Assembly: GCA_024693505.1 (NCBI GenBank)
Contig: JAILKU010000085.1
Coordinates: 1 to 41,138, forward strand
Direction: 5' to 3'
Length of the DNA: 41,138 bases
Origin: Bacteroidaceae bacterium
GTDB taxonomy: Bacteria > Bacteroidota > Bacteroidia > Bacteroidales > Bacteroidaceae
In this document: in pieces, positions 6,652 through 14,534 of the stretch
How positions within the stretch are numbered: position 1 is the stretch's first letter
How the letters are laid out: the number at the start of each line of letters is the position of its first letter
Made by a program: the position numbers and the translations under genes
Notes under the pieces: generated by a model
Databases searched by the model: none
The model's input: the letters and a program-made list of their open reading frames with translations, nothing else
Told to the model about the DNA's origin: nothing

Positions 6652-9600
6652 CTACTTCACCAGGTACTTCTTCCCACCGCGTATATAGATGCCTTTCGGC
6701 AGGCGTGGCAGGTCGGCCGAGGTGCCCACCTTCAAGCCCGAGATGCTATAGACATCCTCGGTCTGACGGCCTTCGGCAAGGGGCGTGCTGATGGCTGTGA
6801 TATTACCATACGAGCCGTCCTCGTTCTTCACCACGATGCTGTGACTGCTGTCGAAGACGGGATGCTGGTCCTCGCCCAGCGTCTGATACCATACGGGTTC
6901 CCCGGTGTTGCCGCCGTTCAGGGCATCGGGATTGCTGTTGTTCAGGGCATATGTCACCTTGCCGCTGGCGAAGTCGGCCTCTGAAGCCAGGTGGGCCTGG
7001 CTACCGTCGCCGCGAAGACTCCAGCAGTTGGTGAAGGTGACGCTGCCGCCCAGTCGGCAGAACATACGTTCCTGACTCTGGTAGCCTGAGATCTCGCTGA
7101 TGCTCCAGCAGTTGGTAATCTGAGCACCCACGTTGCCCAGCCAGCCGCAGATGAGCGAGCAGTCCTTGCCCGTAGCGATGCCCTCGGCCTGCTTTATCTC
7201 GCCGGTGCTGTAGCAGTCGGTGATGTAGGCTATGCTGCCGTTGTTGGCATTACCCATGATGCCGGCCGCAGCCTGGCTGGCCGTTACGGTACCCTCGTTG
7301 CCCAGGCAGGTCAGGGTGACGACGCCACCGGCTGTAGAGCGTCCGATGAGTCCGGCACGGTCTTTGCCGGTGATGGCGCAGCTGCTCTCCAGGACAAGGT
7401 TCTTGATCTCAGCTGGGGAGGTGAGTGTGCCGAACAGACCTACGCCGATGGATGTGGGCTTGTCGATGACCATATTCCTGATGTGATGGCCCTGTCCGTC
7501 GAAGATGCCGGCATAGAGGTAGGTGTCGTTGACGGCGGCATTGTCGTCGCTCATGTTCCAGCCGATGGGAATGACGGTCTCGCCCTCGAAGTCGATATCG
7601 TTAACCAGCTTGGCATTGAGGTTGCGGCTGCCCGCATTCACCATCATGGCGAAGATGCCCATTTGCTTCGGCGTAGAGATCATGTAGTAGCCGCCTTCTA
7701 CTGGCGGGAAGGCATCGTTGACCTTCAGCGCCTCGGTAGCGGCCTTGGCTTCCTCGATGGAGTATGCACCTTCGTCGTAGGCGGCGGTGGCCTCCTCGAC
7801 CTTCGTGTTCAGGGCAAAGAGCTCATCCATCGAGAGCAGGTTGTTATCGGTCAGCATACCGGCGATGTCGAGTACGGAGCGGGCGGTGCCGATGAGGTCT
7901 GCATAGGCTTTCTGGGCCTCATAGACCTGCTTGAAGAGGTCGGAGTAATGGTTGATCAGATTCAGATAGCCTTCTCCGGTGGGATTCAGATCCGCCAGGA
8001 ATATGGTTTCCAACTCCTGTCTCAAAGCGGCAGGAATATTGGGATACTGCTCGTAATCGTCCTCGCTGCTTACAAACTGATTCAGTATCCACTGCGTTCT
8101 CTGCATATAGCTGTACAGCACAGAGACAAGGGCCTCGGCAGCCTCCTCCTTATTGCCCAGGTAGAAGAGGCGGAAGTTGCCGAAGCCCGTCCAGTCGCGC
8201 TCCATACCTGTACCGGGGCTCTTCAGGCCGACGGTCAGGGTGCCGTCCTTCACCTCTACAACAACATAGTTCTGATAGCGGCCTACGTTGAATGCGTAGG
8301 AGCAGCCCAGGGGACCCTGAGGCACCCAGCCCTCCATGTCGCCGAAGACATAGCTGTAGTCTGTAGCGTCGCCCGAGATGTGGCAGTTCAGACCGTCCAC
8401 GGCATCTTCCTTGCTGATGGCATCCTCGCCCTCGGTCATCACGAAGTTGATGTTATCGTTCAGATAGAGCTGGGCGGAGTAGCGCTGGCCGGTGACGTTG
8501 GCACCCGGACGGAATGCGGCATTGGCTGTGAGCATGTAGATACCGTCCTTCAGGCCGGTTAGGGTCTGCTGCATGTCGAAGGTGCAGTTCCAGGCTTCAG
8601 CAGAAGGGGTAAATCCCTCGGCACCGCCCGTGGTGAAGGTGCTGCCCTGCTTCTCCCAGGTCCAGCCATTGAATCCGTCGGTCAGGCTGGCATTGGTGAG
8701 CAGGGTGGTAATCTCTGAACCGGGCTTGTAGTCGGAGGCTACGGCATTCTGCAGCAGGGCGTTCACGTAGCTGGCCTCCTCGGCAATCTGTTCGTTGTCG
8801 AGCTGCATGGCCTCAAGGATATAAGGATAAGTACCGTTGGGGTATTCGCCGGGTTCCTGATGATCCTCCAGGTAGGTCTCGAGGAAGGCACGCGGCTCTC
8901 CGCCGAACTCGTTCTCCTCGAGGTACATAATGGCTTCCTCGCAAGCAAGGATATACTGAGCATAGGCAAGCGCTGAGTTGATGACGGCTTCCCGGGCCTC
9001 CTTGATCTGGGCGAATGCCGTCAGGAAGTCGGGCAGGGTGGGCTGATCCTCCAGCGTGGAAAGCTGTTCCCTGTAAGCCTCTATGACCTGTTTCCATGCC
9101 GCGATGATATTGAGGTCTTCCAGTTCGTTACTGATGAAGACGCTGCGGAACGTCAGGTATGATGCTTGGTCGTGCACATCGGCAAAGGACTCGTCGTCGT
9201 AGGGATATACCAGGCCGTGGGTGTTGTTCCATACGGGATGCATGTCCTCGCCGAGCGTCTGATACCACGAGGCATCCAGGATGTCCTCGCCGTTCAGCTT
9301 GAAGCAGAGCTCGCCGCTCGCGATCTCATTCTCCTCGATGATCTCGCCCTGGTTACCCTTTGTGGCAAAGACATTCTTCATCTTGGGCGCGTTGGAACCG
9401 TAGCGAATCAGGTATCTCTCCTCGCTCTGGTAGCCGGTTACCTCGGCCGTGGTCCAGCAGTTATTCAATGTAGCCGCAGGGGTACCCGTCCATCCGCTGA
9501 TGGCTCCCGACTCCTTGCCGCCGGTGATGACACCGGTAGTATAGCAGTTCTCGAAGACGTAGGTGGCAGAAGAGCCGTGGTTGCAGCCCATGATGCCGCC

Positions 9601-11973
9601 GGCATTCTCGGCAACGGTAGTGACGTTACCCTCGTTGCCCACATTCAGGAAGGTGATGGTGCCGGTGTCGCCGCTGAGTGAACCGCCCACCAGTCCTGCA
9701 TACGCTGCATCGGAGGAGATGCTGCACGAGGCGTCGAAGACAATGTTCTTCAGCGTCATGCCGCCCACAGCTGTGCCGATGAAGCCGGCATCCTTGTCGG
9801 GAGAGTTCAGGACGAACCCGCTAATGGTATGGAATCCGCCGTCGAAGGTGCCGCCGTAGTTGGCGCCGCTCTTCCATCCGATGGGCTTGAAGTCCTCCAT
9901 CACCTCGCTCATGTCGATATCGGCAGTCAGGCGGGCATTGGCCTTGCTGTTCCCGTTCTCCACCAGCTGGGCAAACCAGAGGATGTCCTTGGCATCGCCC
10001 AACTCGTAGGCACCGTCAACCAAAGTCTTGTAATCGGCCTGGAAGCCTCCGCAGACGGTGCAGAGTCCGTGGTCGTACTGGTGGGGAGGGATAACACTCT
10101 CCTGGGTATTGGAGTAAACGAGTGCGCCTCCCTGACTGGTGCCGTCGCAGCGCAGTGCGCCGTTGGCAAAAACCCGCCTGTGGTCTGTCCAGGGCACGGG
10201 TGTTGCATCCTCGCCCAGGGTCTGGTACCAGATAATCTCTTCGTCGCTGTTCTGCCCGTTCAGCTTGTAGCAGAGCTCGCCGGTGGGAATCATGCTCTCG
10301 TCGTAATCGGCTATTAGTGCGCCCTGGCTGGTCTCTATGTGGCAGTAGCAGTTCTCAATCTTCAGTCCGCCATAGCGGGCCAGGTAGTGGTTGGCATCCT
10401 GGAAGCCTGTAATGTCGCAGACGCTCCAGCTGTCGCGGATGACGGCTCCCACATTGCCTTCCCAACCCGAGAAGGCGGCTGCGTCCTTCTCGGCTGATAT
10501 CTTACCGGTTGTGAAGCAGCGTGTGATGTTGCAGATGCTGCCGCTGTTGGCATTGCCGATCAGTCCGGCTGCTGCCTCGCCGTTGCAGGTTACGTCGCAC
10601 ATCGTGCCGATATTCGTCAGGTTGACCTGGAAACCGCCGTAGGAGTGGCCTATCAGCGCACCGGAGTACTTGATACCCGTCACCGAGCAGGAGGCATCGA
10701 TGAGGAGGTCGTAGAAGTCGCCCTGCTCCACAGTACCGAAGAGTCCTGCTCCCGGCTGGTCCCAGTCTACTGTCATGTTGCTGATGGTATGGCGCCCGCC
10801 ATCCACATTGCCGACAAACTTCTGGTTGTCGTTGCCGATAGGTATCCAGTTCTCACCGCCCAGGTCGAGGTCGGCAGTCAGACGGATGTCCATCTTCCTG
10901 TTGCCTCCGTTCACCTGCTCGGCCACCCATCTCAGGGCCTCGGCAGTAGGAATCAGATAGAAGCCGTCCTCGGCTGTGTCGGGCTTGCCGCAAACCGAGC
11001 AGATGCCCGTAGCGCCCAGGTTGTGTGGCGTAGCCGTAAAGCCGTCGTCCGTATTGGAATAGGTAAAGCCCTCGGCGAGTGAGCCGTCGCAGTTCATCGT
11101 GCCCACACCATAGACGACATCCTTACCCAGCGGGGTGGGGTAGGCCTCGGCGCCCAGCTTCTGGAACCATGAGCCAGCCCCGTTCTTGCTGCCGTTCAGC
11201 AGGAAGCAGGCCTCGCCGCTTTCCAGCTGGGCTGCCGTCAGAGCCGTACCGTCGGCTGTTCCCTTGTAATCATCGGGTCTGAGGAAATAGTTGTTCTTCA
11301 GCTTGCCCTTAGCTCCTGAATTGCGGGCAATGGCATTTGAGCTGGTATTCATGTTGATGTTTACCTCGCCGATAGCCAGGCAGTTCTCGATATTTGTGAC
11401 GCCGCTCAGCCATCCTACGATGCCGCCGCAGTTGGTGGTGTTCTCGCCAACGATCTTACCGGCAAAGATACAGTCCGTGATGCGGCTGTTGTCGTAGCTC
11501 TGTCCGGCAATACCGCCATGCGTACCGTCGCCGTTCACGCTGGCCTCGATAGTGACCAGGGAGACGCAACGCTCTACCACGCCGTGGTTGAAGGCAACGA
11601 TGCCGCCTGCAGCCTTGTTCGAAGTAGCCAGGGTACCTTTTACGCAGAGGTCCTTCACCGTGCCGTAGTTGTTATGCACCAGGGCAATACCGTTAGTCTC
11701 AGAGGTGAAGTTCACCGTCACGCTGTGTCCTTTTCCGTCCAGCGTGCCCTCGAAATTGACGTCTGTGCCGATCCGGGCCGTCTGGGACGTATAGTCGATA
11801 TCGTCCATTAATGCGGCACAGGCCTTTGTGTCGCCTCCGTTCACCATAGCCGCAAAGTCGGCTAAATCCTGGGCTGTCGAAATCGGAAAGGTCTTCTGAT
11901 TCTGTGCCCTCACACTCGTTGTCGTCAGCAGAAATACTGCAGACAGACACATCTGAAGTAGTCTTTTTTTCAT
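6652..11973 (-). CDS. Giant GLUG-repeat surface protein with T9SS-like tail
   Basis: I chose the ATG at 11973 (MKKRLLQMCLSAVFLLTTTSVRAQ, a signal peptide), giving 1773 residues; the ATG at 11985 only adds MLFP. Four GLUG-type super-modules are visible. Each opens with a helix such as DLADFAAMVNGG, then A-x-L-x-x-D-I-D, G-x-x-DG-x-x-H-x-I, and repeated GG-I-x-G ... C-x-x-x-G rungs. Two links between modules carry an H ... G-x-C-x-V-C-G knuckle (CSVCG, CTVCG). Before the fourth module lies a long helical stretch and a jelly-roll-like region (FNGWTWEKQG ... WTGFGNFRLFYLG) that looks carbohydrate-binding. The tail VYSISGLKV ... LPKGIYIRGGKKYLVK is T9SS-like. An adhesin or matrix protein is the natural guess. 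It has its own promoter at 12008-12038. Confidence 0.82.
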   Translation of the reverse strand: MKKRLLQMCLSAVFLLTTTSVRAQNQKTFPISTAQDLADFAAMVNGGDTKACAALMDDIDYTSQTARIGTDVNFEGTLDGKGHSVTVNFTSETNGIALVHNNYGTVKDLCVKGTLATSNKAAGGIVAFNHGVVERCVSLVTIEASVNGDGTHGGIAGQSYDNSRITDCIFAGKIVGENTTNCGGIVGWLSGVTNIENCLAIGEVNINMNTSSNAIARNSGAKGKLKNNYFLRPDDYKGTADGTALTAAQLESGEACFLLNGSKNGAGSWFQKLGAEAYPTPLGKDVVYGVGTMNCDGSLAEGFTYSNTDDGFTATPHNLGATGICSVCGKPDTAEDGFYLIPTAEALRWVAEQVNGGNRKMDIRLTADLDLGGENWIPIGNDNQKFVGNVDGGRHTISNMTVDWDQPGAGLFGTVEQGDFYDLLIDASCSVTGIKYSGALIGHSYGGFQVNLTNIGTMCDVTCNGEAAAGLIGNANSGSICNITRCFTTGKISAEKDAAAFSGWEGNVGAVIRDSWSVCDITGFQDANHYLARYGGLKIENCYCHIETSQGALIADYDESMIPTGELCYKLNGQNSDEEIIWYQTLGEDATPVPWTDHRRVFANGALRCDGTSQGGALVYSNTQESVIPPHQYDHGLCTVCGGFQADYKTLVDGAYELGDAKDILWFAQLVENGNSKANARLTADIDMSEVMEDFKPIGWKSGANYGGTFDGGFHTISGFVLNSPDKDAGFIGTAVGGMTLKNIVFDASCSISSDAAYAGLVGGSLSGDTGTITFLNVGNEGNVTTVAENAGGIMGCNHGSSATYVFENCYTTGVITGGKESGAISGWTGTPAATLNNCWTTAEVTGYQSEERYLIRYGSNAPKMKNVFATKGNQGEIIEENEIASGELCFKLNGEDILDASWYQTLGEDMHPVWNNTHGLVYPYDDESFADVHDQASYLTFRSVFISNELEDLNIIAAWKQVIEAYREQLSTLEDQPTLPDFLTAFAQIKEAREAVINSALAYAQYILACEEAIMYLEENEFGGEPRAFLETYLEDHQEPGEYPNGTYPYILEAMQLDNEQIAEEASYVNALLQNAVASDYKPGSEITTLLTNASLTDGFNGWTWEKQGSTFTTGGAEGFTPSAEAWNCTFDMQQTLTGLKDGIYMLTANAAFRPGANVTGQRYSAQLYLNDNINFVMTEGEDAISKEDAVDGLNCHISGDATDYSYVFGDMEGWVPQGPLGCSYAFNVGRYQNYVVVEVKDGTLTVGLKSPGTGMERDWTGFGNFRLFYLGNKEEAAEALVSVLYSYMQRTQWILNQFVSSEDDYEQYPNIPAALRQELETIFLADLNPTGEGYLNLINHYSDLFKQVYEAQKAYADLIGTARSVLDIAGMLTDNNLLSMDELFALNTKVEEATAAYDEGAYSIEEAKAATEALKVNDAFPPVEGGYYMISTPKQMGIFAMMVNAGSRNLNAKLVNDIDFEGETVIPIGWNMSDDNAAVNDTYLYAGIFDGQGHHIRNMVIDKPTSIGVGLFGTLTSPAEIKNLVLESSCAITGKDRAGLIGRSTAGGVVTLTCLGNEGTVTASQAAAGIMGNANNGSIAYITDCYSTGEIKQAEGIATGKDCSLICGWLGNVGAQITNCWSISEISGYQSQERMFCRLGGSVTFTNCWSLRGDGSQAHLASEADFASGKVTYALNNSNPDALNGGNTGEPVWYQTLGEDQHPVFDSSHSIVVKNEDGSYGNITAISTPLAEGRQTEDVYSISGLKVGTSADLPRLPKGIYIRGGKKYLVK

Positions 11974-12007
11974 AGGAAAAAGCATTATAGGTTAACTTAT
12001 TTTGCAG

Positions 12008-12038
12008 CAAAAGTAGTGAAAACTGGGCATAACACAAA
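12008..12038 (-). promoter_or_regulatory. Bacteroidetes-type promoter of the GLUG gene
   Basis: Read on the minus strand: -33 TTTG (12038-12035), 19-nt spacer, -7 TACTTTTG (12015-12008). This fits the TTTG-N19-21-TAnnTTTG consensus of the Bacteroides primary sigma factor. It leaves a leader of roughly 25-30 nt before the ATG at 11973. Confidence 0.75.
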
Positions 12039-12088
12039 ATAATCAGCAAATTATTTTCCCTTATCCATGTTATATTTAGGTAGGGAAT

Positions 12089-12176
12089 AAGGACGTGTCG
12101 TGATGAGCAACACGACACGTCCTTATCGACAACACGACACGTCCTTATCGACAACACGACACGTCCTTTTCTATAT
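12089..12176. repeat. Four-unit 22-bp array with one inverted core, divergent gap
   Basis: Units start at 12089, 12111, 12133 and 12155, all 22 bp apart. Units 2-4 begin with the 14-mer CACGACACGTCCTT. Unit 1 begins with its exact reverse complement AAGGACGTGTCGTG. The 8-nt linkers (ATGAGCAA, ATCGACAA, ATCGACAA) keep the same orientation throughout. The array lies in the roughly 370-bp gap between the divergent GLUG and small-peptide genes; apart from the array and the two promoters I see no gene there. Confidence 0.75.
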
Positions 12177-12262
12177 TATTTTGTTTTTCATTCGTATAGC
12201 CGATACTTTGGCTTCGCCGAAGATATTTCCTTTCGGATAAATTCAAAAAAACTGCGTATTAT

Positions 12263-12293
12263 TTTGTTTTTCGCTCACATAATTGTATCTTTG
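12263..12293 (+). promoter_or_regulatory. Promoter of the small peptide / lipoprotein operon
   Basis: TTTG at 12263-12266, 19-nt spacer, then TATCTTTG at 12286-12293. The transcript would start near 12298-12302, so the ATG at 12298 is at or before the 5' end and the ATG at 12343 is the better start for the peptide. The spacer holds TCGCTC, shared with the promoters upstream of hpt. Confidence 0.75.
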
Positions 12294-12342
12294 CAGCATG
12301 AATCAGAAAACAACGCCATTTATCAATTTTATTATCATCACT

Positions 12343-12489
12343 ATGACCGAAAAGAAGCCCTATGTATCGCCAGAGATTCGGGTTGTCTGGCTACAGCAGC
12401 AGGTGCACCTGTTGCAGTCGAGTCCTACCACTCAACTCAATCCGCTGAACCCGTTGTTGCCAGGCGGCGACCCGCTGCTTGTGCCGTGA
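12343..12489 (+). CDS. Small peptide of the Y-x-x-P-E family (48 aa)
   Basis: The ATG at 12343 gives 48 residues starting MTEKKPYVSPEIRVVWLQ, with stop TGA at 12487. A longer frame from 12298 is possible, but the promoter at 12263-12293 places that ATG at the very start of the transcript. The first 25 residues align with the peptide at 4496 (shared K-K, Y, P-E, R-V, L-Q, L, Q-S; about half identical), while the second half is different and rich in Pro, Leu and Asn (TTQLNPLNPLLPGGDPLLVP). No signal peptide. It is the first gene after a strong promoter and 34 nt before a lipoprotein gene, so it is probably expressed at the head of that operon. Function unknown; the front/tail division would fit a recognition segment plus a variable segment. 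Confidence 0.62.
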   Translation: MTEKKPYVSPEIRVVWLQQQVHLLQSSPTTQLNPLNPLLPGGDPLLVP

Positions 12490-12523
12490 AAACAGAGTCG
12501 AACCATTTAATGAACGAAGCAAG

Positions 12524-14281
12524 ATGAAAGATGTCAACCTTATCATTTTGGCTGCACTTGGACTCCTAATGGTCGCCTGCAGCAGTGAGAACATCACCAA
12601 CGAACCTCAGCCCGAGCGGGGCGAGGCAATGATTCCATTCGTAGCCACCGTCGGCCCGCTTGGGGGCGATGGAGGTACGCGCACCGTCTATGACGAACAG
12701 CCCGACGGAAGTATCAACGTCAGCTGGAAGAAGGGCGACCAGGTGGCCATCATCCATGACGGCATCGAGAATGTCGTGACTGTATCGGCGGTTGCAAATG
12801 ATGGTACGGCCACTCTTTCCGGCTATCTGAATGCTTGTACTGATGGGGCTGCAGCTACTCTCTTATACCCCGCCATTGCCATAGATGCAAGCGGAGAAGG
12901 AACCTCGGGAGACTACAGCACTCATTACTATGAAAAAATGAAGCATCAGGACGGTAGTCTCGCCTTTATAGCTGAGAATCTCGACATCCGGTCGGGTACC
13001 GCAATGTTGAGCTATGACGGTACCACGGCCCGGCTGGCTGGCGGAACTATTCATACAACGTCCCACATTGCCGTCTGGAAACTCAACCTTACGAGTGGGG
13101 GGAATCCCGTTAACGCCACCACCGTGACGCTCAAGATGGGCAATACCATCCTTGCCCAAGGCGTTGGTGAGGCCAAGAGCGAATGGTACTTGTGCATTGA
13201 CGTCATGGCCCATAATCAGACCATGTCTCTATTCAAGATAGAGGCCAGCGACGGGACTGCCGGTATGTACAGATTTAGCGCCAACCAGGTGAAGCTCGAT
13301 CTGGGCAAATACTACCAGAGCACCGTGAATTTGAAGAAGGATACCAACCTGGCAGAAGTCACGACTGACTATACCGCCGTAAATGGCGAGACACTGACCG
13401 GCATCCTCGGTCATCCCGTGAAGATCTCCATCCAGGAAAACGCCAAGGTGACCCTGAGCAACGTAAGTATCACTAATCTGAAACAAGGAGACGATTGGGC
13501 CGGCCTGACCTGCCTGGGCAGTGCCGAACTTGTCCTTGAGGGCAACAATACTATTCAGCCTGGATTGGGTGTCAATGGGACGGGCACACATGAGTTTGGC
13601 TATGAACCAGCCATATTCATTCCTCTGGGCTCAACCTTGACCATCAGCGGAACTGGTAAGTTGAAGGCCAACGCATCCTTGTGTGAATGGTCTTTTTCTG
13701 CCGGCATCGGTGCTTCTTATAGAGAACCATGTGGCGATATTGTCATCAACGACGGCGACATCACAGCTATAGGTGGCTCCAAAGGCGCAGGTATCGGCGG
13801 TGCAACTAGTAAAGGTTGTGGCATAATAGTGATAAATGGAGGGACTGTTAATGCTACAGGAGGCTTTGGCGCCGCAGGCATTGGCAGTGGAAGTGGATAT
13901 AACAGTCTGTGCGATGCTATCTACATCCGTGGAGGCAAAGTGACGGCTCAGGGTGGTGGACAAGGCGCTGGTATAGGTACAGGTTACGACAATGGCCGAT
14001 GTGGAAGCATCGAAATGTCGGGAGGAACCGTCACAGCCACTGGCGGCGAGAAAGCTCCTGGCATAGGACCTGGTTACCAAGGTACATGCGGCAGTATCAC
14101 GATTACGGATGGCGTGACCCGCGTCACGGCCAACGCTGGTACGAACGCTAAGTTCAGCATCGGTACGGATCACAGCTACGAAACGGGGTATTCAAATTGT
14201 GGTATCATAAAAATGGGCAGCGTGACGATGGGAGAAAACAATGGTGTCTCTGGTTCCAGCTCTGTATTTCCGTGGGATTGA
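12524..14281 (+). CDS. Lipoprotein: fimbrillin-like N-terminus plus glycine-rich beta-solenoid with Cys ladder
   Basis: I chose the ATG at 12524 because it gives a lipoprotein signal (MKDVNLIILAALGLLMVAC, Cys at residue 19); 585 residues. The front half (TRTVYDEQPDGSINVSWKKG ... LLYPAIAI) resembles the fimbrillin-like family of Bacteroidales, which are surface or pilus subunits. From nt 13730 to 14089 there are four 29-31-residue repeats of the form C-x-x-I-x-x-x-G-x-x-x-A-x-G-G-x-x-G-A-G-I-G, each opening with Cys; a further Cys rung follows at 14198. The repeat pattern fits a beta-solenoid. Similar regions occur in proteins called carbohydrate-binding, but I cannot confirm that. Second gene after the small peptide. 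It ends 133 nt before a long hairpin at 14414. Confidence 0.8.
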   Translation: MKDVNLIILAALGLLMVACSSENITNEPQPERGEAMIPFVATVGPLGGDGGTRTVYDEQPDGSINVSWKKGDQVAIIHDGIENVVTVSAVANDGTATLSGYLNACTDGAAATLLYPAIAIDASGEGTSGDYSTHYYEKMKHQDGSLAFIAENLDIRSGTAMLSYDGTTARLAGGTIHTTSHIAVWKLNLTSGGNPVNATTVTLKMGNTILAQGVGEAKSEWYLCIDVMAHNQTMSLFKIEASDGTAGMYRFSANQVKLDLGKYYQSTVNLKKDTNLAEVTTDYTAVNGETLTGILGHPVKISIQENAKVTLSNVSITNLKQGDDWAGLTCLGSAELVLEGNNTIQPGLGVNGTGTHEFGYEPAIFIPLGSTLTISGTGKLKANASLCEWSFSAGIGASYREPCGDIVINDGDITAIGGSKGAGIGGATSKGCGIIVINGGTVNATGGFGAAGIGSGSGYNSLCDAIYIRGGKVTAQGGGQGAGIGTGYDNGRCGSIEMSGGTVTATGGEKAPGIGPGYQGTCGSITITDGVTRVTANAGTNAKFSIGTDHSYETGYSNCGIIKMGSVTMGENNGVSGSSSVFPWD

Positions 14282-14413
14282 ACAGGTGATGGAGCAGGCG
14301 ATGAGGCTTTGTGGTTTACGACACAGCCCCCTCGCCTGCAAGGTCGCTACCTGACGAGCACTGTTCTTTAAACCTCCAATATCCTTTTTGTTGCCTGTTT
14401 ATGCAGAAATAGG

Positions 14414-14468
14414 AAGGCGTTGAACACGTTGGGATGCAGGTCCTGTTCTCCCAAGAGTTCAACGCCTT
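14414..14468. terminator. Long hairpin between convergent genes
   Basis: Outer arms AAGGCGTTGAAC (14414-14425) and GTTCAACGCCTT (14457-14468) are perfectly complementary over 12 bp. Inside, TTGGGA (14429-14434) and TCCCAA (14449-14454) add a second stem. It lies in the 253-nt gap between the plus-strand lipoprotein gene and the minus-strand thioredoxin-like gene, so a bidirectional terminator is the simplest reading, although no clear U-tract follows on either strand. Nothing else is seen in this gap. Confidence 0.5.
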
Positions 14469-14534
14469 GACCTTCATTGCGCCTATTCGCGTTCGGCCAA
14501 GCGTGCTCTCATGCCGCCTTCAATCTGCGTTCGC

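Noticed and set aside
5856-6791. 311-codon plus-strand frame opposite the EEP gene
   Set aside because: Spans the gap hairpin and two real minus-strand genes and has shadow-type composition.
12089-12176. CRISPR-like array
   Set aside because: The unit is 22 bp including an 8-bp linker that repeats; there are no unique spacers of about 30 bp and no cas genes in the window.
12264-12342. Longer N-terminus for the small peptide from the ATG at 12298 or upstream
   Set aside because: The -7 box ends at 12293, so these starts would be at or before the transcript 5' end; the ATG at 12343 also aligns with the start of the sister peptide.
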